Position numbers and translations under genes: made by a program. Below, in pieces: positions 23,251 to 32,200 of a stretch of DNA of 33,042 nt (its first letter is position 1; every line of letters begins with the position of its first letter). The notes under the pieces were generated by a model that searched no databases, was not told the origin of the DNA, and was given only the letters and a program-made list of their open reading frames with translations. Origin of the DNA: Oscillospiraceae bacterium (GTDB taxonomy: Bacteria > Bacillota > Clostridia > Oscillospirales > Oscillospiraceae); NCBI GenBank assembly GCA_015067565.1, contig SVMF01000023.1:1-33042 (forward strand), given 5' to 3'.

Positions 23251-23941
23251 GGATTGCAACGATTGCAAAAACAATCGGCTGATGCAGCATATAGATCATG
23301 AGGGAATTTCTTCCGACAAAACGGAAAAATCGCAGAAGACAGAAGTTTTGCGGTGCATTCGGCAGAAGAGATTGCTTTTTTCGGTAGAGGGATTTTCCGA
23401 GTGCTGCACCAACCAGGAAGGTACCAAGACCGGGGAAGATCGGAAAGAAATCCGCGCCTGTGAAGATCTTACCGGAGCGCAGTCCCAACGGGAAGAGAAA
23501 GTTTACATCTACTGTAAAGGTCGTAAAGTAGTGACCGAGCAACATGATGCTCACACCGATGATGGCAAGCACCCAGGATGGCAGTTTTCGAAAAAGCGGA
23601 TAGACTATCATGCAAATACCGAGCAGATGCAGGATGCCGAACCAAATACGAACCTGTCCCAGACCGATTCCGTAGTCGAGCACTAAGGTCACTACAGTGA
23701 TGATCATGCCACACAGATAGACGATCAGTCCGCGCCTGACGCACTTCGAGCCGAGCGTTACGCAGATGCCTGAGATCATGACAAAGAGCATATGGCCATA
23801 CTGCGCGATCGGATAGAACCAACGGGGAATATGGAATGAAAACGCACTGAAGGTGCTGATGTCATAGACAAAATGCACAAGAACCATTCCAAGGACACAA
23901 AGGCCTCTTAGGGCGTCAAGCTCCCAAATGCGCTGTTTCAT
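23237..23941 (-). CDS. DUF1624 membrane acyltransferase (HGSNAT-like)
   Basis: A 234-residue protein with about seven membrane helices. The N-terminal ELDALRGLCVLGMVLVHFVYD is the hallmark of DUF1624, the heparan-alpha-glucosaminide N-acetyltransferase-like family; His22 in LVHF is the candidate catalytic residue. Further family features are IWFGILHLLGI and, at the end, GRNSLMIYMLHQPI, a motif shared with other membrane acyltransferases. Such enzymes move an acetyl or acyl group from CoA on the inside to a sugar acceptor outside. Its ATG lies in the ATGA overlap with the stop of the acyl-CoA ligase-like gene, so the two are translationally coupled. The acceptor is unknown. Confidence 0.85.
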   Translation of the reverse strand: MKQRIWELDALRGLCVLGMVLVHFVYDISTFSAFSFHIPRWFYPIAQYGHMLFVMISGICVTLGSKCVRRGLIVYLCGMIITVVTLVLDYGIGLGQVRIWFGILHLLGICMIVYPLFRKLPSWVLAIIGVSIMLLGHYFTTFTVDVNFLFPLGLRSGKIFTGADFFPIFPGLGTFLVGAALGKSLYRKKQSLLPNAPQNFCLLRFFRFVGRNSLMIYMLHQPIVFAIVAILFPM

Positions 23942-25644
23942 GCCTGCTTTGCGGCCTCCTCCTCCAAAACGCGGTAGGCGACCTTGCCGACAAGGGTTTT
24001 CGGCAGCTCCTCACGGAACTCGATCTCCGAAGGCATTGCATATTTTGCAACTCGCTCACGGCAGTAGGCCAAAAGCTCATTCTTGATCTCTTCGGAGGGC
24101 TTGTATTCCGGACGAAGGACAACGAAGGCCTTGACACGCTGCATCTTGTAGCGATCCTTGACACCGATGACGCAGGAGATGAGAACCTTCTCGTGCCCGT
24201 CGATGATGTTTTCCAGCTGGCTGGGATAGACGTTGTAGCCGCTTGTGATGATCATGCGTTTGAGACGTTGTTTGAAGTAAATAAAGCCGTCTGCATCCAT
24301 TTTACCAAGGTCGCCCGTGTGCAGCCAAATGCGGCCGTCTGCATGACGCTTGAGGGTGTCGGCGGTCTCCTTGGGGTTGTCGAGGTAGCCGAGCATGACG
24401 GTCGGGCCGCTCAGGCAGATCTCGCCTTCGGTGTCTGCAGGAACTTCGTCCTGGGTTCCGACGGCAACGATCTTGTAGTAGGTGTCGGGATAGGGGATGC
24501 CGATGGAGCCGTCACGGGCCATGCCGATGGGGGTCAGGCAACTTGCTGTGACGCACTCGGTCGTGCCGTAGCCCTCGCGGATCTCAACCGGGGAGCGGTG
24601 TGCCTTCAGGAAGGCGTTTACCTTGTTTCTGAGTTCGACAGAAAGGCTGTCACCACCGGAGAAAACACCTCTCAGGAAGGAGAGGTCGGCATCCTTCAGC
24701 TTTTCTGCACGCAGGAGTGCTTCGAATAGGGTAGGGACACCCGGAATGAAATTCGGATGCTTCGAGTGCAGGAGCTTGGCATAGGTCTTGATGGAGAAAT
24801 TCGGAACCAGAATGCACTTTGCGCCGCCGATAAGAGCGGTGTGGATGCCGATTCCAAGGCCGAAGCCGTGGAATACTGGCATGATCGAGAGCATACTCAT
24901 GCCATCGATTCTTGCATAACCGCTCGAAGCGATGGTCTGCAGTGCCAGTGCGTTAAAATTATAGCTCGACAGACAAATACCTTTCGTGGTGCCGGTTGTT
25001 CCGCCGGAATACAGGATGGAAGCACATTCCATGGGATCTGTATCATCCTTCGGAAGCGAGGTGGCGGGGTTGCGCATCAAGTCGGTCCAAAGAACATAGC
25101 TGTCATCCTTCGGCAGCTTCGGGAATTTACGAGCCTGCGTCAGATTATAGCCAATGCGGGTGATGGCCGGAAGCTCAGGCTGTAGCTGCGCGATCAGAAG
25201 CTTCGGCTTGCACTGTGAGGCACAGATGGCCTCGTGAACCTTCGGATAGAAGCGATCAAGCGTTAAGATCGCCTTACTTTCGGAGAAGTCCATGTAGAAA
25301 ACGATCTCCTGCTTGGCAGACAGCGGATGAATCATATTCGAGATCGCACCAATGCGGTTGAGAGCATAGAAACAGTCCAGAGCCTGCGGTGCATTGGGCA
25401 TACAGATGGTGACACGGTCGCCCTTGCGGATGCCGAACTGATACAGCGCACGCGCAGTGCGGTCAATACGGGACAGGAAGGTGCGGTAATCGGTTTTCTT
25501 GCCCATGAATTCATAAGCGGGAAGGGTGGGGAATTTCTTGGCGGTCTTTGCAAGAAGCTGGTACATGGTCAGCTTGGGATAGTCAATGTGATGCGGAATT
25601 TTTCCGTAAAATTTAAGCCATGGCGCGGTGGATGAAATACTCAT
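23938..25644 (-). CDS. Acyl-CoA synthetase-like AMP-forming ligase
   Basis: A 568-residue cytoplasmic enzyme of the adenylate-forming family. It activates a carboxylic acid with ATP and transfers it to CoA or another thiol. Core motifs are all present: the P-loop-like YSGGTTGTTKG (about 210-222), YGTTE near 366, TGDLGKMDADGFIYFKQR, the hinge region MIITSGYNVYPSQLE, and the C-terminal PKTLVGKV with the catalytic Lys. Size and sequence fit medium/long-chain fatty acyl-CoA ligases better than acetyl-CoA synthetase, but chain length cannot be read from sequence. The start at 25644 has GGAGG 6 bases upstream. It is the first gene of a two-gene operon with the DUF1624 acyltransferase, so its product may be the acyl donor for that enzyme. 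Confidence 0.9.
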   Translation of the reverse strand: MSISSTAPWLKFYGKIPHHIDYPKLTMYQLLAKTAKKFPTLPAYEFMGKKTDYRTFLSRIDRTARALYQFGIRKGDRVTICMPNAPQALDCFYALNRIGAISNMIHPLSAKQEIVFYMDFSESKAILTLDRFYPKVHEAICASQCKPKLLIAQLQPELPAITRIGYNLTQARKFPKLPKDDSYVLWTDLMRNPATSLPKDDTDPMECASILYSGGTTGTTKGICLSSYNFNALALQTIASSGYARIDGMSMLSIMPVFHGFGLGIGIHTALIGGAKCILVPNFSIKTYAKLLHSKHPNFIPGVPTLFEALLRAEKLKDADLSFLRGVFSGGDSLSVELRNKVNAFLKAHRSPVEIREGYGTTECVTASCLTPIGMARDGSIGIPYPDTYYKIVAVGTQDEVPADTEGEICLSGPTVMLGYLDNPKETADTLKRHADGRIWLHTGDLGKMDADGFIYFKQRLKRMIITSGYNVYPSQLENIIDGHEKVLISCVIGVKDRYKMQRVKAFVVLRPEYKPSEEIKNELLAYCRERVAKYAMPSEIEFREELPKTLVGKVAYRVLEEEAAKQA

Positions 25645-25672
25645 ATTCGGCCTCCGTTGTCAGAATATGTGC

Positions 25673-25701
25673 ATTATAGCAAATTTCTCCCGTAAAATAA
25701 A
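25673..25701 (-). promoter_or_regulatory. Possible promoter of the ligase-acyltransferase operon
   Basis: On the minus strand a perfect TATAAT (25673-25678) lies 28 bases before the start codon, with a weak -35 (TTTATT) 17 bases further upstream. The remaining part of the 158-base divergent gap must hold the pcrA promoter, where TTTATT-17-TAGAAT (25742-25770) is the best, weak candidate. Confidence 0.5.
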
Positions 25702-25802
25702 TGGTCAATTTTTTGCAAATGTCATTTTTTTGTTTACCCTCTTTATTTCTTTGCAAAAATGTAATAGAATAGAATGGAAGATTTCGTACATAGGAGCAGA
25801 TT

Positions 25803-28160
25803 ATGACAGAGAATTTTGAGAAACGTTTTGTGACTGCAAGACGGATGTATATCGGCAAACAGTTCGGCAGGATGAATGATCGCCAGCTGAGTGCAGTTTT
25901 GACCACACAGGGGCCGCTTTTGCTCCTGGCCGGCGCAGGCAGCGGCAAGACAACGGTGCTGATCCACCGTATCGCGAACCTTATGCGCTTTGGCTGTGCA
26001 TCAGACAGCGAGTTTGTGCCCGATGAAATCACGCAGGACGATGTGCTGTTTTTGGAGAAAGAGGCGCAAAATCCCTCGCCTGAGGGCGCACAGAGAGCGC
26101 AAATGCTTTGCGAGTTGAATCGTGCTGCGCCATGGTCAATCATTGCAATCACTTTTACCAACAAGGCTGCAAATGAACTCAAGACGCGACTTGAGAATCT
26201 GCTTGGCCCTGCGGCACAGGACATTTGGGCGATGACATTCCATTCGGCCTGCTGCCGTATTTTGCGTCGTGAGATCGAGCTCCTGGGCTATGACCGCAGC
26301 TTTACGATTTACGATGCTTCGGACGCGGAGCGTGTAATCAAGGAGATCCTGAAAGAGCGCAACTGGGATGAGAAGATCTTCGAGCCAAAGAAAATCATGA
26401 AGATGATCTCGACGGCAAAGGATAAGCAGCGCAGCCCGAAGGACTTTGCCAAGGATGCCGGAGATGACTACCGTCTAAAGCGGATCGCAGAGCTCTATGA
26501 GGAATATCAAAAGCGTCTGAAGTCTTCCAACGCATTGGACTTTGATGATCTCATCCTGCTGACGGTACAGCTCCTGCAGGAGCATGAAGAGGTACGCACA
26601 CGTTATCAGCGCAAGTTCCGCTATGTGCTCATTGACGAGTATCAGGATACGAATCAGCTTCAGTATCGGCTCGCTTCACTCCTGGCCGGTGGCTATGAAA
26701 ACATCTGCGTTGTCGGTGATGATGATCAGAGTATCTATCGCTTCCGCGGTGCAACGATCCAGAATATTCTGGACTTTGAAAAGCACTTCCACGGTGCGCA
26801 AGTCATTCGACTGGAGCAGAATTACCGTTCCACACAGTCGATTCTGGATGCGGCCAATTCTGTGATTGCCAACAATCGTGGCAGAAAGGGCAAGCATCTT
26901 TGGACAAACAACGGCAAGGGTGAGAAGATCCTGCACTATACCGCACTGAATGAAAGCGACGAGGCGAGCTTTGTTGCAAATCAGATCCTTTCTGAGGCGA
27001 AGGATGGCTCGTTTCATGACTTTGCGATATTGTACCGTACGAATGCGCAGTCGAATGCATTGGAATATGCCTTCAAGCGCAGCGGCGTGCCCTACCGCAT
27101 CATCGGCGGCACGCGCTTCTTTGACCGTGCCGAGATTAAGGATATGCTGGCCTATCTGTGGGTCATAAACAATCGCACCGATGACCTGCGCCTAAAGCGC
27201 ATCATCAACCAGCCGCCCAGAGGTATTGGCCCAAAGAGCGTCGAGACGATCGAACGCCTCAGCACGGCTGCTTCGATCCCGATGTATCAGGTGCTGAGCG
27301 ATCCATACAGCTACCAGCCGCTCGAGCGTGCGGCTTCGAAGCTGATGCAGTTTTCCATCTTGATCGAGGAGTGTGCGGCACTCCTCGAGACGATGAGCCT
27401 GCCCGATTTCTACGAAGAACTGCTTATTCGCACAGGCTATGTTTCTATGCTTGAGGAGAAGAACGATCTGGAGAGCAGAGCTCGCCTGGAAAACGTTCGA
27501 GAACTGAAATCCTCCATCGTTAACTATGTGCAAAACACCGACACACCGACCCTTAACGGTTTTTTGGAAGAAATTGCACTGTATACTGATATCGAGAAGA
27601 ATGATCAACAGGCGGATGCCGTCGTGATGATGACGATGCACTCGGCCAAGGGACTGGAGTTTCCGAATGTGTTCCTGGTCGGCGCGGAAGAGGGCGTCTT
27701 CCCCTTGAGCCAATCGATCGGTGAGGCTGAGGAGATGGAAGAGGAGCGCAGACTTTGCTATGTGGCCATCACCAGAGCAAAGAAGCATCTGACGATCACA
27801 AGCGCAAAGCAGCGTATGCTCTTCGGCCATACATCGGTAAACCGTCCGTCGAGATTTTTGCAGGAGATCCCACCGGAGCTTCTCATTGAAAAAGCGGCAA
27901 GACAGACTCCCGTTTATGCCCCTATGTCTTATCAGCCAAGCAGACCAAACCCGAAGCCTACGGTCAGCTACGCACCGCAGAAGTCTAAAAAGATCGATTT
28001 TGCCAAGGGGGAAATGGTGCTGCACGACGCCTTTGGCCGTGGAATGATCCTGTCGGTTCTGCCCGTGGGAAACGATGCCATGCTTGAGATCGCCTTTGAT
28101 CAGGTGGGCACAAAACGACTGATGGCCGTGGCGGCTTCGTCGAGAATGAAGAAGCTGTGA
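25803..28160 (+). CDS. pcrA: ATP-dependent DNA helicase PcrA (UvrD/Rep family)
   Basis: A 785-residue superfamily 1A 3'-5' helicase acting in repair and in displacement of proteins and stalled complexes. Motifs in order: Walker A GAGSGKT (44-50), ITFTNKAA, the TFHS motif, VLIDEYQDTN (Walker B), GDDDQSIYRFRGA, LEQNYRS, the TMHSAKGLEF block near 612 and VAITRAK near 657. An insertion of roughly 40 residues (about 62-108, acidic and Cys/Met-containing) sits between Walker A and motif Ia, where Bacillus PcrA has a short turn. The C-terminal Tudor-like tail (GEMVLHDAFGRGMIL) is present. It is first in a pcrA-yunB-ligA cluster; pcrA-ligA adjacency is common in Firmicutes. Confidence 0.96.
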   Translation: MTENFEKRFVTARRMYIGKQFGRMNDRQLSAVLTTQGPLLLLAGAGSGKTTVLIHRIANLMRFGCASDSEFVPDEITQDDVLFLEKEAQNPSPEGAQRAQMLCELNRAAPWSIIAITFTNKAANELKTRLENLLGPAAQDIWAMTFHSACCRILRREIELLGYDRSFTIYDASDAERVIKEILKERNWDEKIFEPKKIMKMISTAKDKQRSPKDFAKDAGDDYRLKRIAELYEEYQKRLKSSNALDFDDLILLTVQLLQEHEEVRTRYQRKFRYVLIDEYQDTNQLQYRLASLLAGGYENICVVGDDDQSIYRFRGATIQNILDFEKHFHGAQVIRLEQNYRSTQSILDAANSVIANNRGRKGKHLWTNNGKGEKILHYTALNESDEASFVANQILSEAKDGSFHDFAILYRTNAQSNALEYAFKRSGVPYRIIGGTRFFDRAEIKDMLAYLWVINNRTDDLRLKRIINQPPRGIGPKSVETIERLSTAASIPMYQVLSDPYSYQPLERAASKLMQFSILIEECAALLETMSLPDFYEELLIRTGYVSMLEEKNDLESRARLENVRELKSSIVNYVQNTDTPTLNGFLEEIALYTDIEKNDQQADAVVMMTMHSAKGLEFPNVFLVGAEEGVFPLSQSIGEAEEMEEERRLCYVAITRAKKHLTITSAKQRMLFGHTSVNRPSRFLQEIPPELLIEKAARQTPVYAPMSYQPSRPNPKPTVSYAPQKSKKIDFAKGEMVLHDAFGRGMILSVLPVGNDAMLEIAFDQVGTKRLMAVAASSRMKKL

Positions 28161-28202
28161 TACTTTTTTGTGCAGGCGCATAGCTATCATTGAGGTGGTC
28201 TT

Positions 28203-28835
28203 ATGACGCTTGAGCAAAGAAATCGTTTGCGCATGGTACTTGCGATTGCACTTTCGGTGCTGTGTGCATTGACGCTGTTGTTTCGGCATCAGCTTGCGCC
28301 CCTGGCGCAGGAGCTCATCTGTACGCAGGTGGACAATCAGGCCTCTGACGCGATCAATGAGGCCATTGCCGAGCAGCTGGAAACGGAAACGATTTCTTAC
28401 GATCAGATGGTTTTGATCGAAAAGGCTGCTGACGGAACCGTCAGCTCTCTGCAGACCAATGTTGCGCAGATCAATCGGATGAAAACGAATGTCCTTAAGC
28501 GAGTCGATGCCCGATTGCGCAACCTGTCGCAGGAGGAGCTGTCCGTGCCGATCGGAAACGTGCTTTTGCCTGAGCTTTTCTCGGGGCAGGGGCCGAAGAT
28601 TCCGGTGCGTGTGCTTGCGGTGCGGACCTCGGATGCCGTGTTCCGTAACAGCTTCACAGATGCGGGGATCAATCAGACTCTGCATCAAATTTATATTGAC
28701 ATTCATGTTGTGATTACGGTGATGACCTGGTCCGGCACGGTTGAGATCGCTGTGGATTCAGCTGTGCTTGCAGCGCAAACCGTGATCGTGGGTACCGTCC
28801 CTACAACTTATTTTGGCATGGAGGATGCACAATGA
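28203..28835 (+). CDS. yunB: Sporulation protein YunB
   Basis: A 210-residue protein with one N-terminal membrane helix (about 11-27), so it is membrane-anchored with most of the chain outside or in the forespore space. The YunB hallmark is the block around NSFTDAGINQTLHQIYIDIHV (about 149-169), preceded by QINRMK and PIGNVLLPELFSGQGP. YunB is a mother-cell sporulation gene product in Bacillus, of unknown biochemical role. The gene has GAGGTGG before its ATG and overlaps the ligA start by four bases (ATGA). This is an odd setting for a stage-specific gene, since pcrA and ligA are needed in growth. Confidence 0.9.
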   Translation: MTLEQRNRLRMVLAIALSVLCALTLLFRHQLAPLAQELICTQVDNQASDAINEAIAEQLETETISYDQMVLIEKAADGTVSSLQTNVAQINRMKTNVLKRVDARLRNLSQEELSVPIGNVLLPELFSGQGPKIPVRVLAVRTSDAVFRNSFTDAGINQTLHQIYIDIHVVITVMTWSGTVEIAVDSAVLAAQTVIVGTVPTTYFGMEDAQ

Positions 28836-30805
28836 ATCCAAAAGAGAGGATCGAGCAGCTTTCCAAAATTTTGGAAGAGGCGAATTATAAATACTATGTC
28901 CAGGATGCGCCGACGATGGCGGATTTTGAGTATGATGCGCTTTTGCATGAGTTGGAGCAGCTTGAGGCAGCACACCCGGAGTTTGTGCTTCCGACCTCGC
29001 CGACGCAACGCGTGGGTGGAGAGGCGCTCAGCCGATTTGAAAAGGTGGAGCACATCGTACCCCTTGAGAGTCTTCAGGACGTGTTTTCGGAAGAGGAGGT
29101 CGAGGATTTTGACGCAAGGCTGCGGTCAAACGCACAAAAGCTGGGATATTCCGTCGAACCGAAGATCGATGGACTTTCCGTTGCGCTAGAGTATGTGGAC
29201 GGTGTTTTTGTGCGCGGCGCAACCCGAGGTGATGGTCGCATCGGTGAGGATGTGACGCACAACTTAAGAACCATTCGCTCTATTCCCATGACGATTGAAG
29301 ATGCTCCGCACCGACTGATCGTGCGCGGTGAGGTGTATATGCCCAAGACGGTCTTCGAAGAGCTCAATGCCAAGCGTGAAATGCTGGGACAGAGTCTCTT
29401 TGCCAATCCCCGCAATGCAGCGGCAGGCTCTCTGCGTCAGCTTGATGCATCAATCGCAGCCGAGCGGAAGCTCGATATCATGATCTTCAATCTGCAGTAT
29501 GTTGAGGGAGTGGAGTTTAAGACTCACAGAGAAACACTGAACTATCTGCGCAGCAAAAAATTCAAGGTAGTGGAAAGCACGCTTTGCGATACTGCAAGCG
29601 ACACGATCGCAACGATTCGCAGGATCGGACAGAGTCGACACGAGTATCCGTTTGACATTGATGGAGCGGTCGTCAAGGTGGATGAGCTTACGCTGCGGAC
29701 GGTTTTTGGCAGCACGGCCAAGTGTCCCCGTTGGGCCTGTGCCTATAAATATCCGCCCGAGATCAAGGAAACGGTGTTGGAAAACATTGTGATCCAGGTC
29801 GGTCGTACAGGTGTTCTGACACCGAAGGCCGTCGTTGCTCCCGTGCGTCTTGCAGGTACGACCGTGACCAATGCGACCTTGCACAATCAGGACTTTATCT
29901 CGCAAAAAGACATCCGCATCGGAGATACCGTCCGCATCCGTAAGGCAGGGGAGATCATCCCCGAAATTCTGGAGGTCGTTGTGAGCAAGCGACCCGAGCA
30001 GTCCGAGCCGTATCTTCTGCCTACGACCTGCCCGGTTTGCGGTGCAAAGGTGGAGCGTGACGAGGACGGTGCGGCGCTTCGCTGCTGCGGCGTGCAGTGC
30101 CCAGCACAGCTGAGCCGCAATATTGCACATTTTGTCTGTCGGGGGGCAATGGATATCGAAGGACTTGGTGATTCCATCGTCGAGCAGCTGATTGCAAGCG
30201 GAAAGATCGCATCACCTGCAGATATTTATTACTTGACGCTTGAAGATCTGAAGAGTCTTTGGAAGAGCGGCTCGAAGGCGGCTCAGAAGCTCCTGGATGC
30301 CATCGAGGCAAGCAAACAAAACGACCTTTCCAAGCTGATCTATGCCCTCGGCATCCGTCAGGTTGGAGAGAAGGCCGCCAAAGTGCTCGCAAAGACCTTC
30401 CGCACGATGGACGACCTCATGGCTGCGGGCCTGAACGAGCTGATCGAGGTTTCTGACATTGGTGCCATTACCGCAAACAACATTATTTCATGGTTTTCCG
30501 ATCCGAACGCAAGACAGATGATCGAGCGTCTGCGTGAGGCCGGTGTGAATTTTGAGGCGGCACAGACGCAGACCGACGACCGCTTTGCGGGCATGACCTT
30601 TGTGCTGACTGGTGCGTTGAGCCTCTTTACCCGCGAGGCCGCAACCGAACAGATCGAGAACATGGGTGGAAAGGTCTCTGGCTCGGTTTCCAAGAAGACG
30701 ACCTTCGTTGTGGCGGGTGAGAATGCCGGCAGCAAACTGAAAAAGGCCGGCGAATTGGGAATTTCGGTACTTTCTGAAGAAGATTTTCTAAAAATGCTTG
30801 CATAA
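28832..30805 (+). CDS. ligA: NAD-dependent DNA ligase LigA
   Basis: A 657-residue enzyme that seals nicks in duplex DNA using NAD. Domains in order: Ia (NAD binding, 1-65, with YYVQDAPTMADFEYD), the adenylation domain with catalytic Lys111 in EPKIDG, the OB fold (about 310-390), a four-Cys zinc finger (about 400-425, CPVC then CCGVQC), helix-hairpin-helix repeats (about 440-570), and a C-terminal BRCT domain (about 580-657). All essential motifs are present and the length is normal. Its ATG overlaps the yunB stop. Confidence 0.97.
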   Translation: MNPKERIEQLSKILEEANYKYYVQDAPTMADFEYDALLHELEQLEAAHPEFVLPTSPTQRVGGEALSRFEKVEHIVPLESLQDVFSEEEVEDFDARLRSNAQKLGYSVEPKIDGLSVALEYVDGVFVRGATRGDGRIGEDVTHNLRTIRSIPMTIEDAPHRLIVRGEVYMPKTVFEELNAKREMLGQSLFANPRNAAAGSLRQLDASIAAERKLDIMIFNLQYVEGVEFKTHRETLNYLRSKKFKVVESTLCDTASDTIATIRRIGQSRHEYPFDIDGAVVKVDELTLRTVFGSTAKCPRWACAYKYPPEIKETVLENIVIQVGRTGVLTPKAVVAPVRLAGTTVTNATLHNQDFISQKDIRIGDTVRIRKAGEIIPEILEVVVSKRPEQSEPYLLPTTCPVCGAKVERDEDGAALRCCGVQCPAQLSRNIAHFVCRGAMDIEGLGDSIVEQLIASGKIASPADIYYLTLEDLKSLWKSGSKAAQKLLDAIEASKQNDLSKLIYALGIRQVGEKAAKVLAKTFRTMDDLMAAGLNELIEVSDIGAITANNIISWFSDPNARQMIERLREAGVNFEAAQTQTDDRFAGMTFVLTGALSLFTREAATEQIENMGGKVSGSVSKKTTFVVAGENAGSKLKKAGELGISVLSEEDFLKMLA

Positions 30806-30826
30806 TTCGTAAACATATGTTAATAT
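30798..30826 (+). promoter_or_regulatory. Promoter of the murT-gatD-like operon
   Basis: TTGCAT (30798-30803, inside the end of ligA) and TAATAT (30821-30826) are 17 bases apart. The pair sits within an inverted repeat, TTCGTAAA (30806-30813) and TTTACGAA (30846-30853), whose right arm ends next to the ribosome binding site. Confidence 0.6.
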
Positions 30827-30866
30827 AGACTAAGCAAATGCAAGTTTTACGAAAGGAAATTATGAA

Positions 30867-32192
30867 ATGAGAAAATTTCTTGCGATTTTGATTTGCCGTC
30901 TGGCAACTGTGATCGGTAAGCTCGTGGGCAAGGGAACGAGTATGCCCGGCAAATTCGCGCTGAAGGTCTGTCCGGACATTCTAAGAAGGATCGTGAAGCC
31001 CAAAACGATCATTGCTGTTACCGGCAGTAACGGCAAGACCTCGACGGTGGAAATGATCGCTGCGGTTCTCAAGGCAAGCGGAAAGACCGTGGCTTACAAC
31101 ATCGAAGGCTCAAACCAGATCGAGGGCGTCACGACGATGATGCTCAACAGCTGCACCTGGAGCGGCAAGCTCAAGCAGGATGTGCTGCTGATCGAATCCG
31201 ACGAGCGTTATACCAAGTTCACCTTCAAGTGGTTCCATCCGACGCACTATGTGGTCACGAATCTGTTTCGTGATCAGCTGACGAGGAATGCACATCCCGA
31301 CTGGGTTTTTGATGCCATCAGCGAGAGCATTTTTGATGATACGAAGCTGATCCTCAATGCAGACGATCCGATGGTCTCCCTGTTTGCGCAGAAGTCAAAG
31401 GATGTCGTGTGGTTTGGCCTGGATCACTGCGAAACCGATACGAAGGAATATATCGGCGCATACCATGATTTCAAGTATTGCCCCGTTTGCGGCAAACCGA
31501 TGGAGTATGATTATTATCACTTCAACCATGTGGGCAATTATCACTGCACAAGCTGCGATTTCAAGCGTCATGATACCGATTTTGCCGTCACAGCGATCGA
31601 CATGGACAAGCAGGAGATCACCGTCGACGGCAAGGAAAAGATCAGCCTTGCCTTCAAGAGCATTTACAATATCTACAACATTCTTGCCACCTATACCGTG
31701 TGCCGTCTGGTCGGCATCGACAGCAAGACGATCACCAAGAATACAAGCAATTATGTTCTCAAGAACGGGCGCTATATCACCTTTACGCTTGGAGAGCATG
31801 ACGGAACCTTCCTGATCGCCAAGCACGAAAATTCCGTTGCTTACGATATGTCGCTGCGCTATGCCGTTTCACAGGGTGAAAAGTGCAGTGTGGCCATCAT
31901 TGTCGATGCCGTCAGCCGTAAGTATTTCACCAGCGAGACTTCCTGGCTGTGGGACATTCATTTTGAATGGCTCGAGCATCCGTGTGTGGAGAAGGTCTAT
32001 CTCTGCGGCAGATATTGCAACGATCTTGCAATGCGTCTGTCCTTTACAACGGTTCCTGAGGACAAGCTTGTCATCATCGAGGATGTGGCGCAGGCTTGCG
32101 AGCAGATGAAGCAAAACGGCAGCGAGCATCTGTATGCTGTGACCTGCTTCTCTGACCGCATGAAATTCCTGTCTGCTGTGGAAGTAAAGTGA
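30867..32192 (+). CDS. murT: MurT-like Mur ligase (divergent subfamily)
   Basis: The protein has 441 residues. The Mur-ligase ATP loop is TGSNGKTST (52-60, Lys57), LNADDP is present, a four-Cys zinc insert (CPVCGKP then HCTSCD, about 205-232) is typical of MurT, and a DUF1727 C-terminal domain follows. Characterised MurT works with GatD to amidate the D-Glu of lipid II to D-isoglutamine. This protein departs from that group in several blocks: SDERYTKFTF instead of the acidic 'IEIDE' segment, DQLTRNAHPD instead of DQMDRFGE-D, no KNPAGxN motif, and SETSWLWD where S. aureus has DTSW. That Asp (349 in S. aureus MurT) completes the GatD glutaminase triad, and here it is Glu. The substrate may thus differ. 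It is followed after 8 bases by the gatD-like gene. Confidence 0.85.
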   Translation: MRKFLAILICRLATVIGKLVGKGTSMPGKFALKVCPDILRRIVKPKTIIAVTGSNGKTSTVEMIAAVLKASGKTVAYNIEGSNQIEGVTTMMLNSCTWSGKLKQDVLLIESDERYTKFTFKWFHPTHYVVTNLFRDQLTRNAHPDWVFDAISESIFDDTKLILNADDPMVSLFAQKSKDVVWFGLDHCETDTKEYIGAYHDFKYCPVCGKPMEYDYYHFNHVGNYHCTSCDFKRHDTDFAVTAIDMDKQEITVDGKEKISLAFKSIYNIYNILATYTVCRLVGIDSKTITKNTSNYVLKNGRYITFTLGEHDGTFLIAKHENSVAYDMSLRYAVSQGEKCSVAIIVDAVSRKYFTSETSWLWDIHFEWLEHPCVEKVYLCGRYCNDLAMRLSFTTVPEDKLVIIEDVAQACEQMKQNGSEHLYAVTCFSDRMKFLSAVEVK

Positions 32193-32200
32193 GGTGCCGT

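Noticed and set aside
27192-28706. 504-codon minus-strand open frame
   Set aside because: It is antisense to pcrA and yunB, both with clear family motifs.
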